From Aphelidium insulamus (lineage: Eukaryota; Aphelidiomycota; Aphelidea; Aphelidiaceae): a stretch of 64,000 nucleotides of DNA. The stretch covers positions 63,501 to 127,500 of the forward strand of contig JAZDSV010000027.1 of the NCBI GenBank assembly GCA_036784855.1, read 5' to 3'. Positions 36,659-48,768 of this stretch are shown here, one piece after another (the first letter of the stretch is position 1; every line of letters starts with the position of its first letter). A program made the translations under genes and the position numbers. The notes beneath the pieces are model-generated. The model was not told where the DNA came from, ran no database searches, and saw only the letters and a program-made list of their open reading frames with translations.

Positions 36659-36738
36659 CTGCATTCAAGCATGTATGATCAATAATGAAGAGTCTTTTAT
36701 TGTGCATTGAAGTGCCCGTAACTGTACTGTGCATTGTG

Positions 36739-37059
36739 TCAATGGCCGCCCAACGTCTGGTAGATGAGCAGATCGATTTCCGCTTCTACGCGCAGCCACT
36801 GCCGCACAGAAGCACCCGCGTACCGCCCCTTGTTCACGTCTGTTACCACCGTCTCCGAGATGTGCCGCAGTGCCACTGTCACGATTTCCTTTGCAGCCAG
36901 TATGGGCTGTAGGGCGCGCACACTGTCGCCACCCCTGGCATAATCTCGGCCGCGTATCAGCTGGTCTCGTACAAAATGAAGTGTGAATGTAGGCTCTACT
37001 CTGTCATTGATAAGGTGCCGAAGAGATCTGCTCTGCCGTAAAGTCTCGTTGCTGTTCAT
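36739..37059 (-). CDS. hypothetical 106-aa helical protein
   Basis: Single exon, convergent with allantoicase (80 bp apart). The product is predicted largely helical: LRQSRSLRHLINDRVEPTFT, then ILAAKEIVTVALRHISETVV and SVRQWLRVEAEIDLLIYQ. No signal peptide or membrane segment. GC-rich codon use resembles the housekeeping neighbours, so it is probably real. Overall size and helix pattern recall small subunits such as BORC/BLOC-1 components, but I cannot make a firm match. Confidence 0.55.
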   Translation of the reverse strand: MNSNETLRQSRSLRHLINDRVEPTFTLHFVRDQLIRGRDYARGGDSVRALQPILAAKEIVTVALRHISETVVTDVNKGRYAGASVRQWLRVEAEIDLLIYQTLGGH

Positions 37060-37284
37060 TGCCGGCCCTTCTGATGAAAGAGTCTATTTTTATACCTGCG
37101 TATGCAACTCAGCAAATGCTTCTAAATGCTCTTGGCGTGCTCCCGGAACATGTTTGTTGAGCACTACAAAGCAGAATAAGAGCCTATAGATTCATGGAAG
37201 GTGGGATAACACGCCTGCAATATGCACATACCGCGTGTTAGTAGACATCGCGTGCACTTTACACATTAGTGCTAACCATCATTT

Positions 37285-38487
37285 TATTACAGCGCAATTG
37301 GAACTAGATCTACAACTGCGATTGATTGCCACAACTGGAATGACGCCGTCAAATTTATTGAGCAGGGTGCAAATATCGGACGCAGTGGTGGATGTCTTGG
37401 AGCAGCACGGCAGACTTGCAATCCTAGAAAACAGCCCTTTTTATCAAGACATTGTGGACCGAGGCTGTTATATCCGTAGAAGGTCCCAATATAGGAACGA
37501 GAGGACTCTGGGAAACAAGGTCACCGGGCAAGCTCCCGAGATTTTTACATTATTTTACATTATTTTTACACCATGCTATTAAAATATCTGAAGCTGCATG
37601 GATAACCAAAAATCTTTTTTGGACTCAAATAAGCAAAGAGGAAAAGAAGTTCATTCAATGGACTCTCGCGTCTTATTCGATTGATGAATAAACTCGTGTT
37701 TCAATTAAGAACAAATGAAGACAGCTTGAATCTGGTTCATTTAGCAATCAACGACGGTATGGTGATTGATTCCGTTGCACTTTCCGCCTTTGCGGCTGCT
37801 GGTCGGTACGATCTACTGCTTGCAGCACAAGAACGAGGAGCCTTGTTTGACCAGATCACTTGTCAACGAGCAGCTGAGGCAAAACATTTTCATCTGGTGC
37901 AAATGATAATTGATACTGGTGTCGATCCAAATCCCGCTACGCGATGGATTATTATTGTCTTTAAGGTTGAACACATTACACCGTCAACGGAAGATGTTGA
38001 GCTTGCGGCAAATCTAAGTCGACGGAGTTTTGTGCAACATGCTGTTGAGAAGGGTGTCCATTTGAGCGATGCAACCCGTTCCAGACTGATTAAGTACGAT
38101 CGCTATGAACTGTTGTTCAGTCCACAATTGATCGTTGAAGCTACAGACCTCCAAGTCGCAATCTCATCGCAAAAGTGGCAAATGCTGGAGTGGGCAATGT
38201 TGGCCAATGTCCCGTTCTCGTCGGAAACAATTGACCAAATAAGTGTTGCCGTCAAAGTACCACTGGATTTGTTAATTCTTGTTTGTGCGTGCGCAAACAG
38301 AGAGTATTTTTCGCTTCACTTTCAGGGCTATTATGAAAACTGGAAACCAGGATCAAACTGGCAAATGAAACAGAATGCAAAACCCGAAAGCCGCAGCGTA
38401 GAGACAATGATGTCCGAGTTCAAGGCGAGATTTGGCAAACTGGACTGGTTTGCTCGTGCAAGGCACTGTCCTCCAAAGGATGATTAA
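37285..38487 (+). pseudogene. decayed secreted ankyrin-like paralogue (E)
   Basis: Homology to gene A begins near 37305 but needs several frame changes (HNWNDAVKFIEQGANI in one frame, then VVDVLEQHGRLAILENSPFY in another). The family block appears as RTLGNKVTGQ. The middle is deleted near 37560-37690. The C-terminal part, 37681..38487, is one open frame collinear with gene A from residue 360 on (SLNLVHLAINDGMVIDSV, SQKWQMLEWAML, ending near YENWKPGS). No signal exon remains. Could still yield a 268-aa protein, but more likely a pseudogene. Confidence 0.75.
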
Positions 38488-38590
38488 GCCACTTGGAACG
38501 CGTTCTATAAATAAACGCAATATCAGACAAACACTTGATATTGGATAGTGTGCCCCTTTCACCACCCCTGTCAATCTCCTCGTCAACAAC

Positions 38591-38806
38591 ATGGATGTCA
38601 TCCGGCTGACAATGGCGCTCCGAATGCAACAACGTGCGCGCCCGCAGGCAGAAGCACCGCCCACTCTGCGTCCCATTTACACTAACCGGGATGTGGTGGG
38701 AAGCGATGCGCAGTCCTCCGCCACCGCTGCAGATGATGATGATGGTCCGGGGAACAGTAGCGTTGCACCATCTCCCGGCACTGCAAGCGAGCGTGGAGAT
38801 GATTGA
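38591..38806 (+). CDS. possible 71-aa acidic-tailed small protein
   Basis: ATG 38591 to TGA 38806. N-terminal helix MDVIRLTMALRMQQRARP, then a Pro-rich piece and an acidic/Ser tail (ATAADDDDGPG). TATAAATAAA at 38505-38514 could be its TATA box or the poly(A) site of the pseudogene upstream. GC-rich codon use favours coding. No family recognised. Confidence 0.4.
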   Translation: MDVIRLTMALRMQQRARPQAEAPPTLRPIYTNRDVVGSDAQSSATAADDDDGPGNSSVAPSPGTASERGDD

Positions 38807-38871
38807 GAAGGGTGAACACTCAATATAGAGCAGCTATACAATATGATTACTGAATGCTCCGCACACAACAA

Positions 38872-38963
38872 CTCGCCATAGCTCAGTTGGAAGAGCGTAG
38901 GACTGTAATGTGACAATCAGCTCGGTTATCCTAAGGTCGCTGGTTCGATCCCGGCTGGCGAGA
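38872..38963 (+). tRNA. tRNA-Tyr (GTA) with intron
   Basis: Acceptor CTCGCCA pairs with TGGCGAG. The anticodon arm TAGGA-CTGTAA/A-TCCTA carries GTA, with a 19-nt intron (TGTGACAATCAGCTCGGTT) after position 37, the normal eukaryotic place for tRNA-Tyr. T-arm GGTTCGATCCC. A run of T residues follows at 38970. Confidence 0.93.
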
Positions 38964-39191
38964 TTCTTATTTTTTATAGGATTTCACCTTTATTTTTGCC
39001 GCTTTGCCTCTATAGTATCATCTTGCAATACGTACATTGCTGTGTAGCCATCTGAGGTACACCTGAGGTACTCATGTCATAAATTGTACCAGACATTTTC
39101 ATAAGTCTTGAACCATGTATTGAAGGCACACAGTTATTTACAAAGCAGTGTATGTATTACTCGACTTATTTACAGCTTTAACAACACAACA

Positions 39192-42100
39192 ATGAACGAT
39201 GAGTACGAATCCGTGTACGGGCAGCTGGACGCGGAGCTGCCGCGCAAGTTTCACTACACGTTCCTCACAGAGTCCACCACGTCGACTGGTGCTGCGTATG
39301 TGCCGTGTGTGCTATGTGTGCTATGTCTACATGCATGTAAAATAATTCCTTATCATCGCGTAGAGCCGAGGGCGAGGAGACGATTGAGCGGGCCATCTAC
39401 GCACTGCTAGACTCTATAGTGCAGCCACTGCGCGCCGGCAAGGACGGTGGGCCTTCACCATGTGGTCGCGTGTTCTCGGCGGGTGATGCCATATTTCGGT
39501 GTCGGTGAGTGGGAGTAGGAGCGTGCCGCATGAGACATGTGACATGTGCCAGATGTGGATAATGTGCCTATACTGACACATGCATAGTACATGCGGCCTG
39601 GATGACACGTGTGTGCTGTGCGCCGACTGCTTCCACGCGTCACACAGCGATGTCGACTTTCTGGCACCGCCACCCGCTGACAATGCCGCGACGGAAATGG
39701 CGGCAATGGCGGGCATGTCTCCTGGCATCGCGGAGCATGATGTGAGCGTGACAGTCAGCCAGCAGGGCGGCGGCTGCTGTGACTGCGGCGATTTGGAGGC
39801 GTGGCGTCGGCACTTGGCATGCGCCCAGCACAACAAGCATCCCAGCCAGGAGCAGCCTGACCACGACACCACCGGCACGCAAGTTCTGCCCGTTGAAGGT
39901 ACGGCATCAGATGTCTTCTGAAATGGTTAATAGTGTATAGTCCGCGCAAAGGCCTGGATGCAGCTGAGCGCCGTGCTGGACTATGTGGTGGTGTCGCTGG
40001 GTTTGTGGTCGTTTGACGACGCCTCGCTGCCCGCCAACCTGCTGAAACCGTCCGCGCTGCTATTAACGACTGATGACAGTAATGCGGAGGCCAGCCCGGT
40101 GCCGATAACTGCCGACACCGTGGATGAGCCGCTGGTGGTGGTGCTGTGGAACGACGAGAGTCACAGCTTTGACGAGGTGGAGGCGCACGTGGACGCCGTG
40201 TCCACCGTGACACTGCAACAGCCGTCCCGGGATCCAGACAGCGCGGAATTGGAGACGGCGCCGTACGGTGCCAATGTCGCCGACGGCGTGGACAAGCACG
40301 GGCGCCAAGCAATTGTGCGTCAGCTGGGGGACGGCACGCTGGAGCTGGGCAGCCGGGATGTGCGCTGGTTGCGTAAGGCGCAGCAAAAGTTCCACTCGGT
40401 CAAGCTGTCGTGCTCGCTGCACACGCGCGCCGAATTCTTTCACCAAGAGTCCGCCGCCCGCATCGTCGAGTGGTCTGTTCATAGTTATGTGTACATTATC
40501 ATGTATTCACAAATTACTGTAGGCTGAACAAGGAATGCGCCGCGAACAGCGCACTGGCCAAAATGGTGGCAGATTTGCTGCTGGAGAGTGCCGACAACAT
40601 GTTTGGCAGTTTGGGCAGGTATGGCGATGTGCCCGGTGTAGGCCGGCACACCACGTTCTGGCTGTCGCTGGATGCGTATGCCCGCAACGAACTGCCGCAC
40701 AACTGGTTCCATCAGCGCATCAGCACCGCCGCCGACCGCGAGGTGTTCATTCCCGAGTGTGAGATGCGCCGCGTCGATCTGCTTATGGCGTGGGAGGTGC
40801 GGCTGTGGAAATCGCTACGGCTCCACCTCAAGGAGCTCTATGTGACCACGCTATTGCGCACTCCCGCATCCAAACTGCAACTAGGTATCGGTGTTTGAAC
40901 TGTAAACATTAAAACATTAAAATGCCGGTAACCACAACAGCCGAGCGGTATGCGCGATCCTACTGGACATTGCTTGACCGGTTTCTGCGGGTGGACCGCG
41001 AGTCCCAGCTCAGCCTGGCAATGTTCTCGGTGCAGCTGTTCACTGCGCCCAGTGTCGCCGAGCATTTGGTGCGCGAGTACGAGATGGTGGAGCGGGCGGC
41101 GTTCATGCTGGTCAACTTTTTCCAGAGCGGCAGCGCCACGGTGGAAACCCGTACAATGTACAGCAACTTGCCGCTGGACTGCGCCTCGGTGTCGTTTATT
41201 AATCGGCGCTACTTGCACATGATCCACGACCTGCAGTACTTGCTGCAACACCCTGTCGTGCGCCTCCATCTGCGCCAGGCCGTCGCCTCCAAGGGCCCCG
41301 AGCACTCGGTGGGTATTAAAGTGGATTGCTGCATACAATTGACAGCACTTCAACGAATGATTGTAGATTACGCAGTGCATCGAAGCACTGGCAGCCACAT
41401 TCAACCGGCTGGACCCGCAGCTGCGGCACGAGGGCGCCCACGTGGAATTCGAGTCGTCGGTGTGGATCCAAGCGTTCCGGTTCATGTTTGCGTTCGCGCC
41501 GCTCCTGGAGCACATTGCCGCGCCGTTCCAGGGTGACGCGGTGGCCTGCGCAGCCCTGTGCCACCACCTCCTCGCCACGGCCCTGCCCAAAGTATTCCCG
41601 AATGTGTTTGATGCCGTCGTGGAGCCGCTGGTTAGTATTTGTGTATAAGGTGTACATTTTTTGTGCAACGCCATGAATGCTATAGGAGGACAAGAATGTC
41701 CGCGTGCATGGCGGCCAGGGCTTCCTGAGTGTTGACAAGTGCCTGCGATTTGACGTGGCCACCGAGAAAGTCAGCTTTCACAACCCGCTCATTTGGCTGC
41801 TGGCCAGGCTTCTGCTGGCCCTTGTGCACGCCAACAGCGCTGATGACAACAGTGCAAATAATATCTTAGCCCCGCTGTGCCTGCCGCCCGCCAAACCCTT
41901 CATGGCCACACTGTTCGAGGTGCCGCTGCGCACATTTGTCATGACCGCGCAGATACGCAGCGGGATGTGGGTGCGGAACGGGTTCAGCGTGCAGAACCAG
42001 GTGACAAACTACCGCGAGGTGCTGATGCGCGAAGCCGCGCTGGACTGGGACTTTGTCGCCATGCAGCTGGCCGTGCTCATGAGTGATGTTGACGATAATG

Positions 42101-45100
42101 ACAACAAGGAGTTCCCCTTCATGGCCACTATTGTGCAGCGATTTGGGCTGTGGCGGCTGCTGTTTTACACGGTATCTCTCTCTCTCTCTTATCATGTCCA
42201 TCTATTATTTCCCGTGTACTATTTCCTGCGTGTAAGGATACATCTATAATAATACATATTATACAGACCGTGACCGAGTCGACAAAGAAGCTTGTGCACG
42301 TGCTGGAGGAGATGCTGGTGCTGCTGATTGCAATGTTTGCGGAGCACGGCCGACTGAGCCAGGTGCCCCCTGAGCAGGAACTTCGCTTGGAGCTGATTCA
42401 CGTGCTGGCCGACGGTCCCGCCACCTACTCGCAGCTGGCAAATCGCCTGCCGGATCGTTTATCGGAGCATTCGGGCTTCGACACGGCTCTCACTGAAATT
42501 GCCGTCCAGCGCCGGCCCGGTCTCGGCCTGGGTGTGGGCGGCGACGGCGACAGCAGCAGCGCCAAGTACGAGCTGACTGCCGACGCAGCCATGGACTTTA
42601 ACCCGTACTTTTTCCATATGAAGCGCTCGAGGCGACAGGCAGCCAAGCAGGCGGTGGCCAAGCTTGTCTCCAGTCGCACCGAGGCACAACGCTCACTGAT
42701 GCAACAGTTTCAGCACCCGTCCTCGGCCTACGTTAACGGCAGTCCCACGGCGCCTGTTATGCAGCTTCTGCGACGCCTTCTCCGCAACTCTGGCGGACTG
42801 ATTGTGCAGATAGTGGCGTCGGCACTCCGCCTCAACTGGAGCCACTCGGTGCTGCCAGACCTCGGCGCCGACGGCAAGAAGATCGTGTCGGACCCGGTGC
42901 TGGACGCCACACTGCATCTACTCGGTGCCGTGCTGCATGCCGCCTCACTGACACAAAGTTTGGCGAGCGTTGTGTCTCAGCTGGCCACGGTAAAGGCTGG
43001 CCTCGAGATGGAGGGTGACTTGGGTGGCACGGCGCCCACCACGGCTGTGGATGTCTTGATTTGCATGTCGACGGACGCCGAGTACGCGGACCACAAACCC
43101 GTCATTGACAACCTGTTGGACACGCTGGAGAACGCTGCCGCCGCTGCTGGCACTCTCGACGCCGTGGCTGCTGATATCCGCCGCCGACGCTCCGATGCAC
43201 AATCATCCTCGGCAGTGCACCGAGCAGATGAAGCGCCACAAGCGCCCATATCGGACGTCGAGAAGCGGCGACTGGAGGCCAAGGAGCGGCAGGCGCGCAT
43301 CATGCAACAGTTTGCCCAGGCTCAACGCACCTTTCTCGACCAGCACGCCGACGACATGGTGAGCGACGCGGAGAATGGCGCCGAAGAGGAGATCGAGGAC
43401 GTTATGCACTTGGACAATGATGCTGATGGTATATTGTATTTAGGTACTACACAGTGATAAACTCTTTACACATACAATTGTAGAAGGCGAACAAAGCAAT
43501 GCGGAATACTCTGCCGTTGCCTGGACGCCGCCATCGGGGCCGTGTATTATATGCCAGGAAGAGTGCCCGGCTGCCGACTCGACAAAACTATACGGCACAC
43601 TGGCGTTTGTGCAAAACACGTCGCTGATACAGTGCGACCACGTTGCCAACAAGACCACGTACTGTCCCGGCAGCCAGGCGCTGGTGCCGACGTCCTGTGG
43701 ACACATTATGCACCTGGATTGCTGCAGATCGTATGTGCGGTCCACCACAGCTGTTGGCCGGCGTGAAGAGTCCGATTTCACCCAATTCAAGTGTCCCCTC
43801 TGCAAAGGTCTGTTGGTGGGATACCATTAATTGACTTTTATATTTGTACAGCGTTGTGCAATTGGATCTTGCCGGCTATAAATATAAATTCGGTACCATC
43901 AACCGATGCGCACATAAGCACAACTCTGCGCAACCTGCACAAGCAAATAATATCATTTCCACAAATGTTTCCCGATGATTTGGTCAACAAGTGGGCAGAC
44001 ACGTTGGTCACCAACGAAGAAACCCGAGTGCTCGGTACGTGTTATTAAAAAACAGTTACGGTATGTGTAATGTATTGTGTAGAACTGTTGAAGGCATTCC
44101 ACGCACCGGAAGATCCAGACTTGAAGCGCACACTGGAAGAGGTTGCAGGACGATTCAGGCAGACTGTGCTGCATGGCATGCACTGCGAGACCATTGGCGA
44201 CTATGAGACACTGGGCACAGCCAGTCAGCGCACAAACTGGTTTCGCAGTGTTGCCGAGATGGACGATGGCCACGCGATCTGGCGGTGAGTTGCAGGCATA
44301 CGCTGAGTGTGACCGTCACTTACAGGCGGCCATTTATGCAGCCTAATTGCAAACGACATTTCGGCGCTTGACGTCCAGCGCCACATGGATGAGGAGGAGG
44401 ACGGCCACCTAGCTCCTGATTCGCACGCCTCCCAAGTCAATGTCGATATGTTGCGGCAGTTGCGCAGTGTGGCCGGTATCAAGTACCTTGAATCCGTGTC
44501 CACGGAGCAGATGAACTGTTGGTTGGCACTCCTGCTTCCGGCTTGCAGCGAGGATGAGCGCAAAGTTCTTGCCTCGGAAACATCACTCAGCGTTGCATTG
44601 GACGATAATGGAAGGCTGCCGCTTCTTCTCTCGGACCAATTTGAGGTACTGGTGGCACTGACCAGCGGCCTTCTGCGCCCATCTCCCACTCTGTGCGGCA
44701 CATTCACGCTGGACTACAAGAAGTCCGATTTAGCCATCAATTTAGCCGATATTGTATTGCGGCGGGCAGTGCTCGAGCTGTGCCGCATCGTCATTGACAC
44801 ATTCGGCCCCGGATGGAACAATTCCGCGGCTGACCCGGAACACGTGTTCAGCATCAACCGCGTCAGCCATGCCTATGATTCACCGCCAGATCGCCCTCAC
44901 ACCAACGAGGACGTGGAGAACCCCGCGTCGTTCGTGGACCATGACTGGCTGTGTCGCAGCATTGACAACATGCTACTGGAACCAGAACCGGCACATGATG
45001 ACGCCGATATGGACGTGGAGCCGCCTGAAACTATGGATGACCATGGCACACTGATACGGTTTGTTGGGCATGTGGCCACGGAGTACATGAACCAGATGGC

Positions 45101-46229
45101 CGAAAGCGTCGCAAAAGAACAGCAGGAGGGAGTAGATCGACTAGCGCCGCTGCCTGAGGAGCGCTCAAGATTCTTGCGCGGCGCCCTGCGAGTGTTTTTG
45201 CAGCAGCTGCGTGCCAACAAGTTGGAAATCAGCATGAAGGTCGTGGAGAAGAAGTTTGCAATATTCACACGGCGCGCTGCCTTTTACGTCGCAAACGTGA
45301 GTGAATGTCTCTCTCCAGCATAGCGTATCTTATCATGCGTGGCAGGTTCTTGGATTTCAGCGTCGACGGAATGCAGACAGCAGCGACATCCGGGACAGCA
45401 AAGTGACTTGCGTGGATTTTAGTGTACTCTGTCTGCCCAGCGTGACCGAATTGATGTCGAGGTGCACGGACGAATCTGCGACCTCGCCGTGGTGTCAACT
45501 AGCAGAAGTGGTTCGCAGCGAGTGCTGCAACCTGGGCAAATTCTGGGCCCGGCAGTTCAATACGCGGCTCGACAAGAATCCGTTCCACGCGGTGCTAGCC
45601 GAGTGTAGTGTCACCCGTCCCGAGATGATCCCGCGGTATGCAATGTTTATGGTGCTGGCTCCTCCAATTAATGTGGCCACCACCACTCGCCCGCGCCTGA
45701 CCACCCTGCCGCACCGCTACGAGGCTCTGCTGGAGACATGCACCCGCGCCACATGTGGCTCGTGCGGCACGGTGCCCGTTGAGCCGGCCATCTGTCTGCT
45801 GTGCCGGGATCTGGTGTGCGCGGTGTCTGCCTGCTGCTACAGTGGTGACAGAAGCGAGTGTCACTCGCACATCTCGAGTTGTGGTGCCGAAGTGGGCATG
45901 TATCTACTGGTGAAGAAGTGCTGCGTGCTGCTGCTCCACTGCCCCATCACGGTTAAAGACGGCAGTGCTGACACTGGTTGCTTCATTCGTGCGCCCTACT
46001 TGGATGCTCACGGCGAGACTGACATGGGCCTGAGGTAATTGTATACATCTGCATTATTTATACTGCACATATTGATGCAGTGATGTGCAGGCGGGGAAAG
46101 CCTCAGTATCTGGACAGCAAATGCTACGCTGAACTGGAACAGCTGTGGCTGAGCAGTGCGGTGCCCACTTTTATCGCACGCCAGGTGGAGAACCGCAGTG
46201 TTAATGGTGCCGACTGGCAGTTGATATGA
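39192..46229 (+). CDS. UBR1/UBR2-type N-recognin E3 ubiquitin ligase
   Basis: Fifteen exons: 39192..39295, 39364..39504, 39588..39898, 39941..40472, 40523..40884, 40941..41308, 41376..41630, 41686..42171, 42267..43428, 43484..43807, 43852..44034, 44083..44284, 44342..45296, 45346..46034, 46091..46229; 2070 aa, all GT-AG and in phase. Residues about 60-180: UBR box (GDAIFRCRTC, DTCVLCADCF, GGCCDCGD) that binds basic N-termini. Around 245-265: ClpS-like VVVLWNDESHSFDEVE, the site for bulky hydrophobic N-termini. Around 1255-1350: RING (CIICQEECP ... CGHIMHLDCC ... CPLCKAL). The C-terminus is the UBR 'cap' (LRRGKPQYLDSKCYAELEQL, NGADWQLI). It marks N-degron substrates for the proteasome. Slightly longer than yeast Ubr1 (1950). 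Confidence 0.95.
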
Positions 46230-46264
46230 TATTATAATAGTACTAGTGCCCATCTATTCAAACC

Positions 46265-47010
46265 TTACGGATAAAAAATTCTTGTGCATGTTAAATCGGC
46301 AAGCGCAGCGACGTGTTCCAAATGCCTTATTGCGCACTTTTCGCACACAGTCATGAAGAAACTGCCGCGAGTACCTGAAACATCCGTATCAGAAAACGTC
46401 GGCCCGGTGAAGCAATTATGGTAGCCGAAGACATACAGCATGTAATTCTGATTATCGAAAACTAGCTCACGGACGGTGTCGGCATCATTAGTGTTGCTTC
46501 ATATTCCAGTTGTACAATGGATAAGAGTCTCTCTTCCTCTTCCTTTTCGGCGGCTTCCTGTGTGGCTGTAGCTTACCATCAAATACCACATCCTTTGCCT
46601 TGACTTTCACGCCATCATGATCAAATCTGCACTCAAAGTCGTACCTAGTGTTGTAATTCACGTTTTCCAAGCAAAGATCAAAAAGCCGGGAAATTTCGCT
46701 TGAGTACCTTTTGCCGCTTTGGCCAGCAGCAGTCCGAGCCCAATGCCCGCTTCGACAGCGGCTTCGGTGCCAGCGGCAAAAAAATCGAAAACTGCATTAA
46801 GTCGGCGCCCACCATCTTTTTTGCCGTCGCATCGTCCATCGTAGCTACCCTTACAGTAGTAGGATGCAAGAATCCTGTTGGCCCCGCTTCTCGTGATTTT
46901 GCCCTTGTTTTTAATATGATTTCTGATGGCTTTGTAGAAACGCTTGACTTTTCCCTCATGCAAGAAGAAGGTGCGCATCTTTACGCTCCATCACTTTGCA
47001 ACCTTTTGTG
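46265..47010 (-). pseudogene. dead paralogue of the secreted GANRIL family
   Basis: Collinear with the intact gene at 47598-48425 but broken: an in-frame TGA and no signal peptide precede MRTFFLHEGKVKRFYKAIRN; a one-base shift lies between LLAKAAK and YSSEISRLFDLCLEN; a further shift follows KRKRDSYPLYNWNMKQ, after which DADTVRELVFDNQNY ... FFMTVCEKCAIRHLEHV completes the homology to a TAA at 46265. At least three lesions. Confidence 0.85.
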
Positions 47011-47597
47011 ATCTTTGTTGCTCTGCTTTGCAAATCCACCAAGAGCAAAACAGGCGCAACATACGAGCAGGAAAAAGATATCATCTCGATTCTCATTTCT
47101 TTGTGAAGTTATTGCTGCGTTTTATACGTTTTGTTGGTCGCACAGCCACAGCAGAGCATCTCCACGCTAGGTCTATTTGCTGTTCTATTCTATTTCAAAC
47201 AGAAAAATAGAACAAAACCTGCTCCACCGCGCCGTTCTATTTGCTGTTCTAGCATCTCCACATTGGCTTCCACGTGAACAGTCTCTGGCTTTGCGGACGG
47301 TACAGCCAGTCACTCTTGAGGCAACAGGTATGGTGTCTCGGCGCTGCCATGCAGCTTGCTTACCTCCAGCCGCAGTAGTCTCACTAGCAAGAGTGACGAT
47401 CTATCGGCAGCCTCTCTGCCCCAGAATTGGCAAGACACGTATGACTGGGCCCGCTTGAAATAGCTTCAGCACCAAGTAACTGCTCAATGTGGATAAACTG
47501 GTGTATAAACTATTTTATTATATGTATTAACAATATGCAAACCTAATTAAGACATGTGCCTGAAGTGAAAGTCGTGCATCGCTGTTATACACTGTGG
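47011..47597. other. intergenic region, no gene seen
   Basis: About 590 bp between the two GANRIL paralogues. Contains a GTTCTATTTGCTGTTCTA motif repeated twice (about 47170-47190 and 47232-47250). No supported gene. Confidence 0.5.
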
Positions 47598-48425
47598 TTA
47601 CGGTTTGTGCTCATAAACTCTGGCGCAAAACAAACCGGCAAGTGCATCAACGTGCTCCACGGCGGCGATAGCGCAGTTTTCACACACCGTTAGATAAAAA
47701 TCGCCAATGTTGTCTCTAACTTGCGTATCAAAGTAAATCGGCCTAGCATCGCAGTTGTCAAGGCGCAGTAAGTCTGTTAGGACGGTTTTGCTCTCGTTTG
47801 TCTGCCTCAGAACTGTGTCATGGTCATTCGTGTCTGCTTCCAGCTCGCAATGAAAACGTGGGCAAGGTTTACTTCTCCTCTTCTTCTTTGGCGGCTCGCC
47901 GTGCGGGTACAACTTACCGTCAAACTTCACTTCGCTTTTCTTGGCGCTCATCACGCCATAATGGTGGTCAAATCGGCACTCAAAGTCTCCCTTTGAATTA
48001 TAACTTGTATTTTCTAGGCAGTTGTCGACGCGCTGTGCTATCTGCGACGGATACAGCGCACCGCCGATCACGTAGATTGCCTTGGCAAACAAGAGCCCGA
48101 AACCGATCGGAACGGCAAAGGCAGCAATGCCAAAAATTACGCCCAACCGGCGACCGCCGTCGCGTTTGGTCTCGCATAACTCATCGTTAGTGCCTTTGCA
48201 ATAATAGTTCGCAAGGATGCGGTTCGCACCACTGCGGGTTAGTTTTCCCTTCTTGTCGATCAGGTTTTTGACTTGACGATAGAACGTCCTGGCGCGATGT
48301 TCATTCAAGAAAAAGGCGCGCATTTTTTTCGTCCTAGCCTTATCCAACCTGTTTTCGTATGCCAATGCATGCGACGCAAAGCACGCAAAGCACGCAAAGC
48401 ATAGGAGCAATGCAATCAATCTCAT
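47598..48425 (-). CDS. secreted GANRIL-family protein, lineage-specific
   Basis: Single exon, 275 aa. Signal peptide MRLIALLLCFACFACFASHA, partly built from a tandem 9-bp repeat (TTTGCGTGC). Then a helical basic domain with the family block KLTRSGANRILANYYCKG and KRDGGRRLG, a hydrophobic segment (IFGIAAFAVPIGFGLLFAKA) that could span a membrane, a middle block with NCLENTSYNSKGDFECRFDH, a basic patch (PPKKKRRSK), and a C-terminal region with paired Cys (FYLTVCENCAIAAVEHV). No known domain. A broken paralogue lies directly downstream (46265-47010). The family looks fast-evolving and exported; function is unknown. Confidence 0.7.
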   Translation of the reverse strand: MRLIALLLCFACFACFASHALAYENRLDKARTKKMRAFFLNEHRARTFYRQVKNLIDKKGKLTRSGANRILANYYCKGTNDELCETKRDGGRRLGVIFGIAAFAVPIGFGLLFAKAIYVIGGALYPSQIAQRVDNCLENTSYNSKGDFECRFDHHYGVMSAKKSEVKFDGKLYPHGEPPKKKRRSKPCPRFHCELEADTNDHDTVLRQTNESKTVLTDLLRLDNCDARPIYFDTQVRDNIGDFYLTVCENCAIAAVEHVDALAGLFCARVYEHKP

Positions 48426-48768
48426 TGCTTTAACGAAACAGTAAACTGGACTCTCTAATTGTAAATGAAAAGAAATTGAAAGTTTTTTTGTGTCAAGTTT
48501 CCACTACTGCGATTGGTGACAGACCATTGCCAATTCAGCAATGTGATTGGCAGCCGGATCTCCAATATTTACGGTGTTGGAATCGCATTGGTACCCGATA
48601 AATCGAGCAATATGAATACATAGATATTTCTCTATTCATTAAGACACAAACCGCATACCATACATATAGTGCAATGTATGCCAGAATGATGCTACGACTT
48701 AGCCATTGATCCTGCAGATCCAACTTAGAGTCAGACAAAATACATGCAACACTATTCAATATCGACTA

